NCBI RefSeq assembly: GCF_001983935.1
Contig: NZ_CP017641.1
Location: forward strand, 1,302,001 to 1,366,000
From: Fuerstiella marisgermanici
GTDB lineage: Bacteria > Planctomycetota > Planctomycetia > Planctomycetales > Planctomycetaceae
DNA: 64,000 nt
Direction of reading: 5' to 3'
In this document: positions 35,001 to 43,166 of the stretch, piece by piece
Numbering within the stretch: the stretch's first letter is position 1
How the letters are laid out: each line of letters starts with the position of its first letter
Made by a program: the position numbers and the translations under genes
Notes under the pieces: generated by a model
Told to the model about the DNA's origin: nothing
Database searches by the model: none
Seen by the model: only the letters and a program-made list of their open reading frames with translations

Positions 35001-37100
35001 GTGGCCGAATCGACTTTGGATGCGCCGCCCATCGAACATCACACGCGATTGGGAGAACTCGCCTCAACAGCCATTTGTGGCAACGACATCACGTCTTCGT
35101 GTTTGTACGTGTCGGCTCTGGCCATCGTGTACGCCGGAAAGCTCGCCCCGATCTCCCTGCTGATGGTGGCGGGGGTGCTGTTTCTGTTCCGCAAAATCTA
35201 CGCCGAAGTTGTCGGTGCGCTGCCGTTGAACGGCGGGGCTTACAACGCGTTGCTGAACACGACCAGCAAGCGAGCCGCTTCAGTCGCAGCGTGTTTGACG
35301 GTTTTGTCTTACATGGCGACAGCCGTTATTTCTGCGCTGGAAGGGATGCACTACGTCCACAATCTGTGGCACGGCCTGGATGTGATGATAGGCACCATCG
35401 CGCTGCTGGCTTTTTTTATGGTTCTGACAATCATTGGAATCACAGAATCGGCTGTGGTTGCGATCGGAATTTTTATTACTCATTTGGTCACGCTCACACT
35501 GCTGCTGGTTGTCGGGATTGTGTTCGTCTTTTCCAATGGCGGCGATCACGACGACGGCGGCCTGGCGACGGCGCGGCAGAACTTTGCGGAACCGCTACCG
35601 GCCGCACCAGGAACCAATGACGAGTTTGCTGATATTTCCAGCGACGAAGAATCCAGCGAATCCGGTTCGCTGTGGCTGGCGTTGTTCTTCGGCTTTTCGG
35701 TCTCCATGCTGGGCATTTCCGGCTTCGAAAGTTCGTCCAACTTTGTGGAAGAGCAGAAGGATGGCGTCTTCCCGAAGACACTTCGCAACATGTGGATTGC
35801 GGTGTCTTTCTTCAATCCGTTGATGGCGCTGTTGGCTTTGACCGTGCTGAGCATGGTTGAAGTCGACAAGAACCAAACGGCTCTGCTGGCGCACATGGGC
35901 CAGGTGGTTGGTGGTGACTGGCTAAGGATTTTGATTTCTGTTGACGCGGCTTTGGTTTTGAGTGGTGCGGTGCTGACCAGCTTTGTTGGTGTCACGGGAC
36001 TCGTCCATCGCATGACGCTCGACCGCTGCCTGCCGCAGTTTCTGTTAAAAACCAACCGACGCGGCACAACTCACCGCATTATCGTGGCGTTCTTTTTGTT
36101 GTGCGTGTCCGTGCTGTTTATCACCCACAATGGCGTGCCCGATGGCACTGCGAAGTCCATCGGCGATGCCATGGCTCAAGCCCCGCCCCCCACCGACGAA
36201 ACATCGCCCGACCTTGTACGCCGCTCAGTCAATCGAGCGGTGCTGTCGATGCATGAAGATAGTTTTTCCGATGAAAGTCGACGGCTGTTCATGTTGCTTT
36301 CGAAGGACGATCGATCGAAGTTGCCGACGCTCTCTCGGGAAGATCTGGACGAAAAGCTAAAGATGGCTGGCGAAAATGCGCAAATCAAAAAGCTGGCCGG
36401 CATCTACACCATCTCGTTCCTGTCTGTGATGGCTTTGTTTGGGCTTGGCAATGTCCTGTTAAAAATTAAGCGAGGCAACCTGCCGCGGCCCGCTCAGGCT
36501 CGCTGGGTTTCTGTGCTCGTCGCCATCGGTGCGGTGCTGGCGGCGTTGATCGGTAACGCGCTTATCGACAGCGATTATGTGTTTACATTTCTGCAGTACT
36601 TTGTGCCGGCGATGCTGGGCATCATCGTTATGTTGGCACGCATCACGCTGCTGAAGGGCTTCCTGTCGATGCTCCGCAGTCTGACCGCGAGTATCGTTGG
36701 CCCCATGACCCGCCTGGCTCGCTGGGTGCGTGAGAAGATCGATGAAATTAACGCTCAGCAAATCGTGTTCTTTACTCGTGGCGACAACATCGCCAACCTG
36801 AATAACGCACTGCTGTACGTTCGCCAGAATGAGCACACAAACCGGCTGAAGATCGTGACGGTGACCAATGACAAAGTCCACCTTCCCGAAAATCTGGCGA
36901 AGGAACTGGAATTCCTGGACAAAGCGTATCCGGAGATCGATGTCGAGTTCGTGAATTTGGAAGGGAAGTTCAGTCCGCAGTTAATTCAAAAGCTGTCCGA
37001 CGAATGGAAAATTCCCAAGAACCTGATGTTCATTGGGTCACCAGGCGGCCGTTTGCCGTATGACCTCGCGGAACTCGGCGGCGTCCGGCTGATTATCTGA
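35001..37100 (+). CDS. APC-superfamily amino acid permease with extra cytoplasmic domains
   Basis: Translation starts at a GTG, set by AAGAGG at 34985-34990. The 699-aa protein is a secondary transporter of the amino acid/polyamine/organocation superfamily. The first helices carry the signature LASTAICGNDITSSCLYVSALAIVYAG split by a short loop, followed by about 12 hydrophobic segments. A soluble insert of about 65 residues (TDETSPDLVRRSVNRAV ... AGENAQIKK) breaks the helices near residue 395-455. The last ~115 residues form a cytoplasmic alpha/beta domain (QIVFFTRGDNIANLN, LKIVTVTNDKVHLPENLA) that resembles a universal-stress-like fold and may sense ligands. The substrate is unknown. Confidence 0.85.
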   Translation: MAESTLDAPPIEHHTRLGELASTAICGNDITSSCLYVSALAIVYAGKLAPISLLMVAGVLFLFRKIYAEVVGALPLNGGAYNALLNTTSKRAASVAACLTVLSYMATAVISALEGMHYVHNLWHGLDVMIGTIALLAFFMVLTIIGITESAVVAIGIFITHLVTLTLLLVVGIVFVFSNGGDHDDGGLATARQNFAEPLPAAPGTNDEFADISSDEESSESGSLWLALFFGFSVSMLGISGFESSSNFVEEQKDGVFPKTLRNMWIAVSFFNPLMALLALTVLSMVEVDKNQTALLAHMGQVVGGDWLRILISVDAALVLSGAVLTSFVGVTGLVHRMTLDRCLPQFLLKTNRRGTTHRIIVAFFLLCVSVLFITHNGVPDGTAKSIGDAMAQAPPPTDETSPDLVRRSVNRAVLSMHEDSFSDESRRLFMLLSKDDRSKLPTLSREDLDEKLKMAGENAQIKKLAGIYTISFLSVMALFGLGNVLLKIKRGNLPRPAQARWVSVLVAIGAVLAALIGNALIDSDYVFTFLQYFVPAMLGIIVMLARITLLKGFLSMLRSLTASIVGPMTRLARWVREKIDEINAQQIVFFTRGDNIANLNNALLYVRQNEHTNRLKIVTVTNDKVHLPENLAKELEFLDKAYPEIDVEFVNLEGKFSPQLIQKLSDEWKIPKNLMFIGSPGGRLPYDLAELGGVRLII

Positions 37101-37293
37101 CGAGCAACTGACGGCGTGGCAAAAATTCCGCCGTTCTTCGCCGGCTCGCCGCGATTGTGAGCGGTTGGACGGCCTTTTAGTGGACTGTTGTCGACCGAAC
37201 TTGTGCGCGGTAGACTGTTGAGCCTCGCCTGCTGTATCCCGTCCTCCTGTCTTACCGTGCCGCCACCGGTTCGGAAATTTATTCAAGCCGGTT

Positions 37294-38514
37294 ATGAGTT
37301 CAGCCACAGAAACAGCTGTTAGCGCCGTGCAATCCGGCCACCCGTCTTTCGACTATACTCCACGGACGCGAGTTGTTTTTGGAGCCGGGGCGTTTGCGAA
37401 GCTGGGCGATCTCGCGAGCAATTTCGTTGATCCGGATTCCGGCCGGAATGGCGTTCTGCTGGTCACAGACCCTGGCCTGACGGCCGCAGGCCACAGCGCA
37501 ACGGCAGTCGCGTCGCTGGAAGCGGCTGGTCTGTCAGTGGCCGTGTTCGACAATGTATCGCCGAATCCCACGACGGATGATGTTGATCGGTGTGTCGCGT
37601 TCGCGGCCGAGCGAAATGTGAGTTTGATTGTGGGGCTCGGTGGCGGCAGCAGTATGGACTGCGGCAAAGGAGCCAACTTCCTGCTGACTAACGGCGGTCG
37701 CATGCAGGACTACCACGGAGTCGGAAAAGCCACAAAAACGATGCTGCCGATGATCGCGGTGCCGACAACGTCCGGCACCGGTAGCGAAGCTCAATCGTTT
37801 GCCGTCATTGCCGACGCTGCCACGCATATGAAGATGCCGTGCGGCGATCATAAAGCGGCCTGCAAAGTTGCAATTCTCGACCCGGAACTGACCATCACCA
37901 TGCCGCGTTCGGTCGCCTCCGCCACCGGCATTGATGCGATGACGCACGCCATCGAAAGCTACGTGACATCCAAACGCAATCCTGTGTCGCAGATGTTCTC
38001 ACGTCAGGCATGGCAGCTGCTGTCAAAGTCTTATTCTCAGGTAATGAACTCACCGAGTGACATCGAAGCTCGCGGTAACATGTTGTTGGGAGCTCACCTG
38101 GCGGGTGCCGCCATTGAAAACAGTATGTTGGGATCGGCTCATGCAACGGCCAATCCGCTTTCCGCACATTTCAATACGGTTCACGGCGTTGCCGTTGGCA
38201 TTATGCTGCCGCATATCATCCGCTGGAATGCACCTGAAGTCGGGGCACTCTACCACGATCTCGCAATTGCCGCCGGTTGGGCCGGGCCCGCAGATACGCC
38301 ATCTGATGCGGCAGAATCACTCGCTTCAGGAATCCAGGATTTGTTGCGAGTGTCAGACATGCCGACAAAGCTGTCCGACGCCATTGAACAGGAAATCAGC
38401 AACGATATGCTGACGACCCTGGCCACTGAAGCGAGTCGGCAATGGACGGCAAACTTCAACCCCCGCCCTATGACTATTGATGCGTTTCAGCAGGTCTATC
38501 GCAACGCGATGTAA
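37294..38514 (+). CDS. Iron-containing alcohol dehydrogenase
   Basis: This 406-aa group III dehydrogenase has the NAD-binding loop GLGGGSSMDCGKG (114-126) and VPTTSGTGSEA (156-166). The metal ligands fall at D214, H218, H283 and H297 (GIDAMTHAIE, GSAHATANPLSAHFNTVHG), with spacing like that of E. coli FucO. It therefore reduces or oxidises small alcohols or aldehydes with NAD(H). The substrate cannot be told from sequence. It is followed by a metallophosphoesterase gene on the same strand after 114 bases that contain a hairpin. Confidence 0.93.
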   Translation: MSSATETAVSAVQSGHPSFDYTPRTRVVFGAGAFAKLGDLASNFVDPDSGRNGVLLVTDPGLTAAGHSATAVASLEAAGLSVAVFDNVSPNPTTDDVDRCVAFAAERNVSLIVGLGGGSSMDCGKGANFLLTNGGRMQDYHGVGKATKTMLPMIAVPTTSGTGSEAQSFAVIADAATHMKMPCGDHKAACKVAILDPELTITMPRSVASATGIDAMTHAIESYVTSKRNPVSQMFSRQAWQLLSKSYSQVMNSPSDIEARGNMLLGAHLAGAAIENSMLGSAHATANPLSAHFNTVHGVAVGIMLPHIIRWNAPEVGALYHDLAIAAGWAGPADTPSDAAESLASGIQDLLRVSDMPTKLSDAIEQEISNDMLTTLATEASRQWTANFNPRPMTIDAFQQVYRNAM

Positions 38515-38568
38515 AGCGAAGCCCCTTCAGGCATGGCGGCCTCACCTGATTACAACACCAGCCTACGC

Positions 38569-38593
38569 CTTGGCAGACCACGACGCTGCCAAG
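38569..38593 (+). terminator. Possible terminator hairpin after the Fe-alcohol dehydrogenase
   Basis: CTTGGCAG at 38569-38576 pairs perfectly with CTGCCAAG at 38586-38593 around a 9-nt loop, followed by a T/C-rich run. It lies between the dehydrogenase stop (38514) and the next start (38629). It may terminate the first gene or shape the leader of the second. Confidence 0.4.
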
Positions 38594-38628
38594 CTTCCTT
38601 CCTCTGATCTTCTTTCGGGTCTGTATCC

Positions 38629-40215
38629 ATGTACCGCCATTTTTTACTTACCTCGGTCACTGTCGGTGTCATCTTTTCGTTGGCTCCGCAAAGTCTGGTC
38701 GCTCAGCAACAGGCTTCAGGGACAGTCTTCGTCGATGCCAACAGCAACGGCAAATTCGATGACGGCGAAGAAACGAAAGCCGGTGTGTTTGTGTCTAATG
38801 GGCGTGAACTTGTTGCTACAGACGAAGAGGGCAAGTATCAGATCGCTGTCGGCGATGATACAATCGTTTTTGTGGTCAAACCGACTGGGTACCGAGTCCC
38901 CACGGATCAGGACCACATTTCACGGTTCTACTACATTCATAAGCCCAACGGTTCGCCGAAGGATTTGAAGTTTCCGGGTGTTGAGCCCACCGGGCCACTG
39001 CCTCAGACGATCAACTTTCCACTGCATAAACAGGACGAACCAACAGCGTTTGATGTTTTGTTCTTTGGCGATCCTCAACCACGTAATCAGCAGGAAATTG
39101 ACTATATCGCTCATGATGTCGTTGAGCCGCTGATTGGTTTCGACGCCGCCTTTGGCGTGACGCTGGGTGATATTCTGTTTAACGATCTGAATTTGTTTGA
39201 CAGCTTCAATCGTACGATCGGCAAGATTGGGATTCCGTGGTACAACGTGATCGGAAATCACGACATCAACTTTGCAACCGACAAAGACGAACTCAGCGAC
39301 GAGACCTACGAACGGGTTTACGGGCCGGCTTATTACTCGTTCAACTACGGTGGCGTTCACTTTGTGGTGGTGGACGACGTTCACTGGATGACGGACGGAA
39401 AACGCAAGTTCTATCGATCCGGCTTAAGCGACGCTCAACTGGACTTCATCGAAAACGATCTGAAGACCGTCCCGCAGGACCAGTTGGTGGTGGCGATGAT
39501 GCACATACCATTGGTGAAGTCGACACCGTGGCTGGAACCGAAACGCGATCGCCTGTTTCGTATTCTGGAAACGCGAGACCACTGCATTTCGCTTTCCGGA
39601 CATACTCACCATCACGAACATGTGATGATCGGCGAAGAATCCGGCTGGAAGAAGCCTCAGCCACATCACCACATTATTAACGTGACCGTGTGCGGCTCCT
39701 GGTGGTCCGGACGCCCTGACGAAAATGACATTCCTCACACCATGTGTGCGGACGGCACGCCTAACGGTTACACCGTCATGCATTTTGACGGCGACAAATA
39801 CGAACTGGAATATCGAGCTGCTCGTCGGCTGCCGGATTACCAGGTTCGTGTGATGGCGGATGAAGAATATGCGGCCGACCGGGAAGTACCGGGATCATTC
39901 TTCGCCAACGTCTTCAACGCCATGCCGGAAGCCAAAGTGGAATGGAAGCTGCAAACCGGCGAGCAGTGGCTGCCGATGACAAAAACGGTGGAGGCGGATC
40001 CGCTGTTCCTGAAGCGACATGAAGAAGAAAAAGCGATCAAGGCAAAAACAGGCTCCGTCCCTTGGCGTGAGCTCCCGAAACCCATGCCCAGCCCTCACTT
40101 GTGGACCGCCAAAGTGCCGACGAACCTGAAAGCGGGCACTTATGCGATCGAAGTTCGCTGCACCAATCCCAATGGTCAGGTGCTGACAGGCGAACGGATT
40201 TTTCGAGTGAAGTAG
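38629..40215 (+). CDS. Exported calcineurin-like metallophosphoesterase
   Basis: This 528-aa protein begins with a signal peptide (HFLLTSVTVGVIFSLAPQSLVAQ). Residues 28-75 look like an SdrD-B/MetallophosN beta-domain with a calcium-type loop (VFVDANSNGKFDDGEE). The catalytic core has the five calcineurin blocks: FFGDPQPR, GVTLGDILF, VIGNHDINF, MMHIPLV and LSGHTHHHEH. The C-terminal domain (from about 360) matches the MetallophosC type. It probably cleaves phosphoesters in the periplasm or outside, with a di-metal centre. The partner substrate is unknown. Confidence 0.92.
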   Translation: MYRHFLLTSVTVGVIFSLAPQSLVAQQQASGTVFVDANSNGKFDDGEETKAGVFVSNGRELVATDEEGKYQIAVGDDTIVFVVKPTGYRVPTDQDHISRFYYIHKPNGSPKDLKFPGVEPTGPLPQTINFPLHKQDEPTAFDVLFFGDPQPRNQQEIDYIAHDVVEPLIGFDAAFGVTLGDILFNDLNLFDSFNRTIGKIGIPWYNVIGNHDINFATDKDELSDETYERVYGPAYYSFNYGGVHFVVVDDVHWMTDGKRKFYRSGLSDAQLDFIENDLKTVPQDQLVVAMMHIPLVKSTPWLEPKRDRLFRILETRDHCISLSGHTHHHEHVMIGEESGWKKPQPHHHIINVTVCGSWWSGRPDENDIPHTMCADGTPNGYTVMHFDGDKYELEYRAARRLPDYQVRVMADEEYAADREVPGSFFANVFNAMPEAKVEWKLQTGEQWLPMTKTVEADPLFLKRHEEEKAIKAKTGSVPWRELPKPMPSPHLWTAKVPTNLKAGTYAIEVRCTNPNGQVLTGERIFRVK

Positions 40216-40242
40216 TTTCGCCGTGGCGGTGGCCTGGCCTCG

Positions 40243-40857
40243 TTACGGGGCCAGCCAGTCGATGGTTCGACTGCCATCTGCGTCGTATCGGACCTTCAGC
40301 CGAAGATTGCCGGACGGCCTTAACAGCAGCCATTCGATGCTGGAGGCCACGCACGAAATTGCCGCGAAATTCTGTTTCGCGGCGGCCAGTTCAGTCGCGT
40401 CCGGCACGCGATCTCGAACATTGGCTGGCAGATTGACTTCTGCGGTTTCGCATCGGGTGCCCGGCGGCAGCGGTGCAAGATACCCGCGTAGACTGCTGAG
40501 TGGCTGCTGGTCCCACAGCTGCTGTGACAATCGGTCGTGGTGGTGAATCTGCGTGTGTCCCACAAACTGCATTTGTACTTTTAGCGATGCGTCGTAGAAC
40601 AGCCACGATGCGGTTGCGCCGTTTTTCAGTGCGGACACTTTCGCAGACCGAATATCTGTGTGAGCAAGGATCGTGCGTGTGGCCGCGTCCACGGAACGCA
40701 GAACCACAATCCGCTGACGGCATGCTCCGTTGTCGACGGTCGCCAAAACCGGCAGTCGCCAGCCGCAGTCATTGGCTTCAACCGCGTGATGCAAGAGCTT
40801 CCAGCAGTCGGCTTCGACGGCATCACGATCGTCCGGTCGTTCAAAAAGCTTCTTCAT
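40243..40857 (-). CDS. Pyridoxamine 5'-phosphate oxidase-like (FMN-binding split-barrel) protein
   Basis: This 204-aa protein fits the PNPOx-like split barrel: WRLPVLATVDNGACRQRIVVLR near the start, ILAHTDIRSAKVSALKNG and ATASWLFYDASLKVQMQFVG in the middle. The short C-terminal part with YLAPLPPGT matches the PNPOx extension. Its start overlaps the stop of the upstream FHA-cyclase gene by 4 bases (ATGA type, 40854-40857), indicating translational coupling. True PdxH activity is possible but not certain: some members bind haem or F420 instead of FMN. The coupling to a nucleotide cyclase suggests a shared response. Confidence 0.8.
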   Translation of the reverse strand: MKKLFERPDDRDAVEADCWKLLHHAVEANDCGWRLPVLATVDNGACRQRIVVLRSVDAATRTILAHTDIRSAKVSALKNGATASWLFYDASLKVQMQFVGHTQIHHHDRLSQQLWDQQPLSSLRGYLAPLPPGTRCETAEVNLPANVRDRVPDATELAAAKQNFAAISCVASSIEWLLLRPSGNLRLKVRYDADGSRTIDWLAP

Positions 40858-42668
40858 GCTTTCTTCTTCATTCGCACAATGCCGTCCCAGTCTGGTGGTG
40901 CCGTGCGGTCATGCAGCGTGATCTGCATCGCCAGAAAATCCTGAGCTCGATCGTCGGCGGGCATGCTGTGTAGATACCGCCAGGCTTCTGGCCATTGCCC
41001 GTCGATGAATTTTTGTAGTCCGTGTTCGAAATCGGCAAGGTGTTTGTTCGTCAGTTGAGGCAGGCTGCTTTCCGGTGGCACCAGTTCGCTGACGATCAAA
41101 GAATTGTCCATTCCATAGGGCAGAACATGCAGCAGACGTCGCACACGACCTTCAAACGAACCCGGATTCTTGCGGATCAGTTTGTCCAGGTTGTCGTCGA
41201 TCAGAATCGGCACGTGCAACTGTCGCGTCATGCTTTCCAAACGGCTGGCCAAATTGACGACCGGGCCGAACACCGTGACTTTCACCTGTTCACGAGTTCC
41301 AATCTTTCCCGCGACCGCTCGCCCGTGAGCGATCCCGATGCTGGTTTCGAAATCGGCCAGCGGATGACCGGGCGTTGCCTGGGCCTTCGCGAATTCTTCC
41401 CGAATAGCCATCGCTGCGCGGCAGGCGTTTAGGGGGGCTTCTTCTGAACTAATGGGCCAGCCCCAAAATCCCAAAGCGGCGTCGCCCTGAAAGTCTCCGG
41501 TGACGCCGCCAAACCTCAGGATCTGGCTGGTCATCACTTCCAGAGCCAGGCTGACTCGTTCCAGCAGCCCGGTCAGGTCATCCGCCTGTTCTTCGGCCTG
41601 CTGGCTGAAGCCACGAAGGTCACAAAACAGCACCGTCACATCACATTCGCGCGGTTCAAGCAGCGACGTGTCCAGATCCTGTCCCAAAGCTTCCAGAATG
41701 GGTGGCGAGAAAAACTGACGCAGTCCCGACTGCTGCCGCTCCAGTTCTCGCTGCCTCTGCAGTGAACTGACGATTTCCGCGATGAATTCTGTGAACTTCA
41801 CATCCGCGTGAATTCGCTTTTGATTGACTTTCGCGCCTTCTCCCGGACTGCGGCCTGCCACGTAAATTGCCAGCGGGCCATCGGCCGGGTCGTCTGCTGC
41901 TGAGTTCCTGTCGACTGCCGGACTGTTCCCGGAGGCATGTGCTACAAAGGGCGTGCAATACGCCCAGTGGAAGCCGGCGTGCTGTGTGTACCCGCCATCG
42001 GTATCGTTGGCGTCGTCCCACACATGCACGACCGTCCGGCCCTGTTCCTGAGTATTCTGCACCAGACGAGTGCTCGGTCGCAGCGACCCGTCTGCCTCGA
42101 AGCGGCGTTCCTGATGCAATGCGACCGCTCGTTTGTGCGATCGGTCCATGGAAACGATCGCCACGCCTTCTGCATGCTGAATTCCGGCCAGCAGCAGATT
42201 GCAAAGTCGCACAAACAAGTCGCGCTGCACGCCGGATTCGCGAATCACGGCGGGCAAACTGGCCAGCACTTCAATGCGTTTGTCGGCGTCTTCGTAGCGG
42301 ATCTGCTGCAGTTGTTTGCGATCAATCGGCAACTGTTGGACGGCGTTGTTGCGAGGCGAATCTGATTGCGTGACCTGATGAAGTTCGAACCGCGTGGCTC
42401 CGATTACGAACGACTGACCTGGTTTCAGCACAATGCGCGAAACCGGTTGACCGTCGACAAAGACGGGATTCGAAGCCTGCTTCAGCCGATTCAGCACCAC
42501 ACCGTCCGGCTGTGGAATCAGCAGTGCATGCTGGCGGGAAATCTTTTCGTCCCAATCGACGACGATCTCGCTGTCGATCGACCGGCCCAGCACATACGTA
42601 CGACCGTCGGCCAGCAGGATCTGGCGGTCCAGCATTCGCGAATTATGAAAGGCAAGCAGTCGATACAT
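40854..42668 (-). CDS. FHA-domain class III nucleotide cyclase with altered substrate site
   Basis: The 604-aa protein begins with an FHA phosphothreonine-binding domain (YVLGRSIDSEIVVDWD, ISRQHALL, residues 22-98). A GAF-like middle region (about 130-300) follows, then a class III cyclase catalytic domain (about 343-500). Metal-binding aspartates D350 (FCDLRGF) and D396 (GDFQGDAA) and the transition-state pair N472/R476 (VNLASRLE) are present. The residues that choose the purine base are not the usual ones: the lysine position of KxxGD holds D392, and the aspartate of FGDTVN is P469. So the product may be non-standard, or the site may be regulatory. It is co-translated with the PNPOx-like gene. 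Confidence 0.88.
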   Translation of the reverse strand: MYRLLAFHNSRMLDRQILLADGRTYVLGRSIDSEIVVDWDEKISRQHALLIPQPDGVVLNRLKQASNPVFVDGQPVSRIVLKPGQSFVIGATRFELHQVTQSDSPRNNAVQQLPIDRKQLQQIRYEDADKRIEVLASLPAVIRESGVQRDLFVRLCNLLLAGIQHAEGVAIVSMDRSHKRAVALHQERRFEADGSLRPSTRLVQNTQEQGRTVVHVWDDANDTDGGYTQHAGFHWAYCTPFVAHASGNSPAVDRNSAADDPADGPLAIYVAGRSPGEGAKVNQKRIHADVKFTEFIAEIVSSLQRQRELERQQSGLRQFFSPPILEALGQDLDTSLLEPRECDVTVLFCDLRGFSQQAEEQADDLTGLLERVSLALEVMTSQILRFGGVTGDFQGDAALGFWGWPISSEEAPLNACRAAMAIREEFAKAQATPGHPLADFETSIGIAHGRAVAGKIGTREQVKVTVFGPVVNLASRLESMTRQLHVPILIDDNLDKLIRKNPGSFEGRVRRLLHVLPYGMDNSLIVSELVPPESSLPQLTNKHLADFEHGLQKFIDGQWPEAWRYLHSMPADDRAQDFLAMQITLHDRTAPPDWDGIVRMKKKA

Positions 42669-42799
42669 AAGGTTTTTGCTACGCGGCGGGACCGCCGTCC
42701 GTCTGTCTGTCGTGAATGAGAACTTGCGATTCAGATCAGAAGCTACGATGCGGTTTAATTAGTTGTTAGAGGTAGATTGTGGCCCGACTCTCCGAGTTG

Positions 42800-42813
42800 G
42801 GTGCCGAACACTG
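42800..42813 (+). repeat. 14-bp direct repeat, copy 1
   Basis: GGTGCCGAACACTG here is repeated exactly at 43106-43119. The flanks are also partly alike (GAGT two bases upstream in both). The pair brackets the repeat-rich gap between the cyclase and helicase genes. Confidence 0.65.
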
Positions 42814-42869
42814 TTCGATTGCAGGGGCGTTAGATTTACGAATTGCGTTTTCACTCTCCGCGCCTGGCC

Positions 42870-42897
42870 CTCCCCCGATCTTGCTTCGCTCGATCGA
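42870..42897 (+). repeat. Short repeat arm, left of helicase gene
   Basis: This stretch ends in CTTCGCTCGATCGA (42884-42897). The same 14 bases occur in opposite orientation at 46064-46077, with a similar C-rich/AT segment beside them. The two therefore form an imperfect inverted repeat around the helicase gene. Confidence 0.5.
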
Positions 42898-42925
42898 CCC
42901 CTCCCGCAATAAATTGCGAGAGGGG
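42898..42925. terminator. Hairpin CCCCTC..GAGGGG
   Basis: Arms CCCCTCCCGCAAT and ATTGCGAGAGGGG pair with one mismatch around an AA loop. It may be a terminator for the helicase message or part of a dispersed element; the T-tract after it is poor. Confidence 0.5.
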
Positions 42926-43105
42926 TTGAAGCGACAGCGCACCCAAATTGTTCCTGTTGTGATTGTATCTGCTTCCTGTTGCACGACTGATTGGCCTTTT
43001 CCAAAGCCGTACGATCCTGTGATGCGAGAGGCTAACGTCTTCCGGTCACACTATTCCATTCTCGATAACACAAACAAACTATTTCATCTCACGTCCGCTG
43101 AGTCA

Positions 43106-43119
43106 GGTGCCGAACACTG
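43106..43119 (+). repeat. 14-bp direct repeat, copy 2
   Basis: This is the exact second copy of the repeat at 42800-42813, 306 bases away and 47 bases from the helicase stop. Confidence 0.65.
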
Positions 43120-43166
43120 CCCGGCTCCAAGGGGCAGGCCACAAAGGGAAACCGGCTGCGGTCTGT

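Larger units (their letters stand above)
42669..43166. other. Intergenic repeat-rich region, 498 bases
   Basis: This gap lies upstream of the FHA-cyclase gene and downstream of the helicase gene (both minus). It contains a 14-bp direct repeat at 42800 and 43106, a strong hairpin at 42898-42925, and one arm of a short inverted repeat whose partner lies at 46064. I see no credible coding sequence. Confidence 0.6.
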
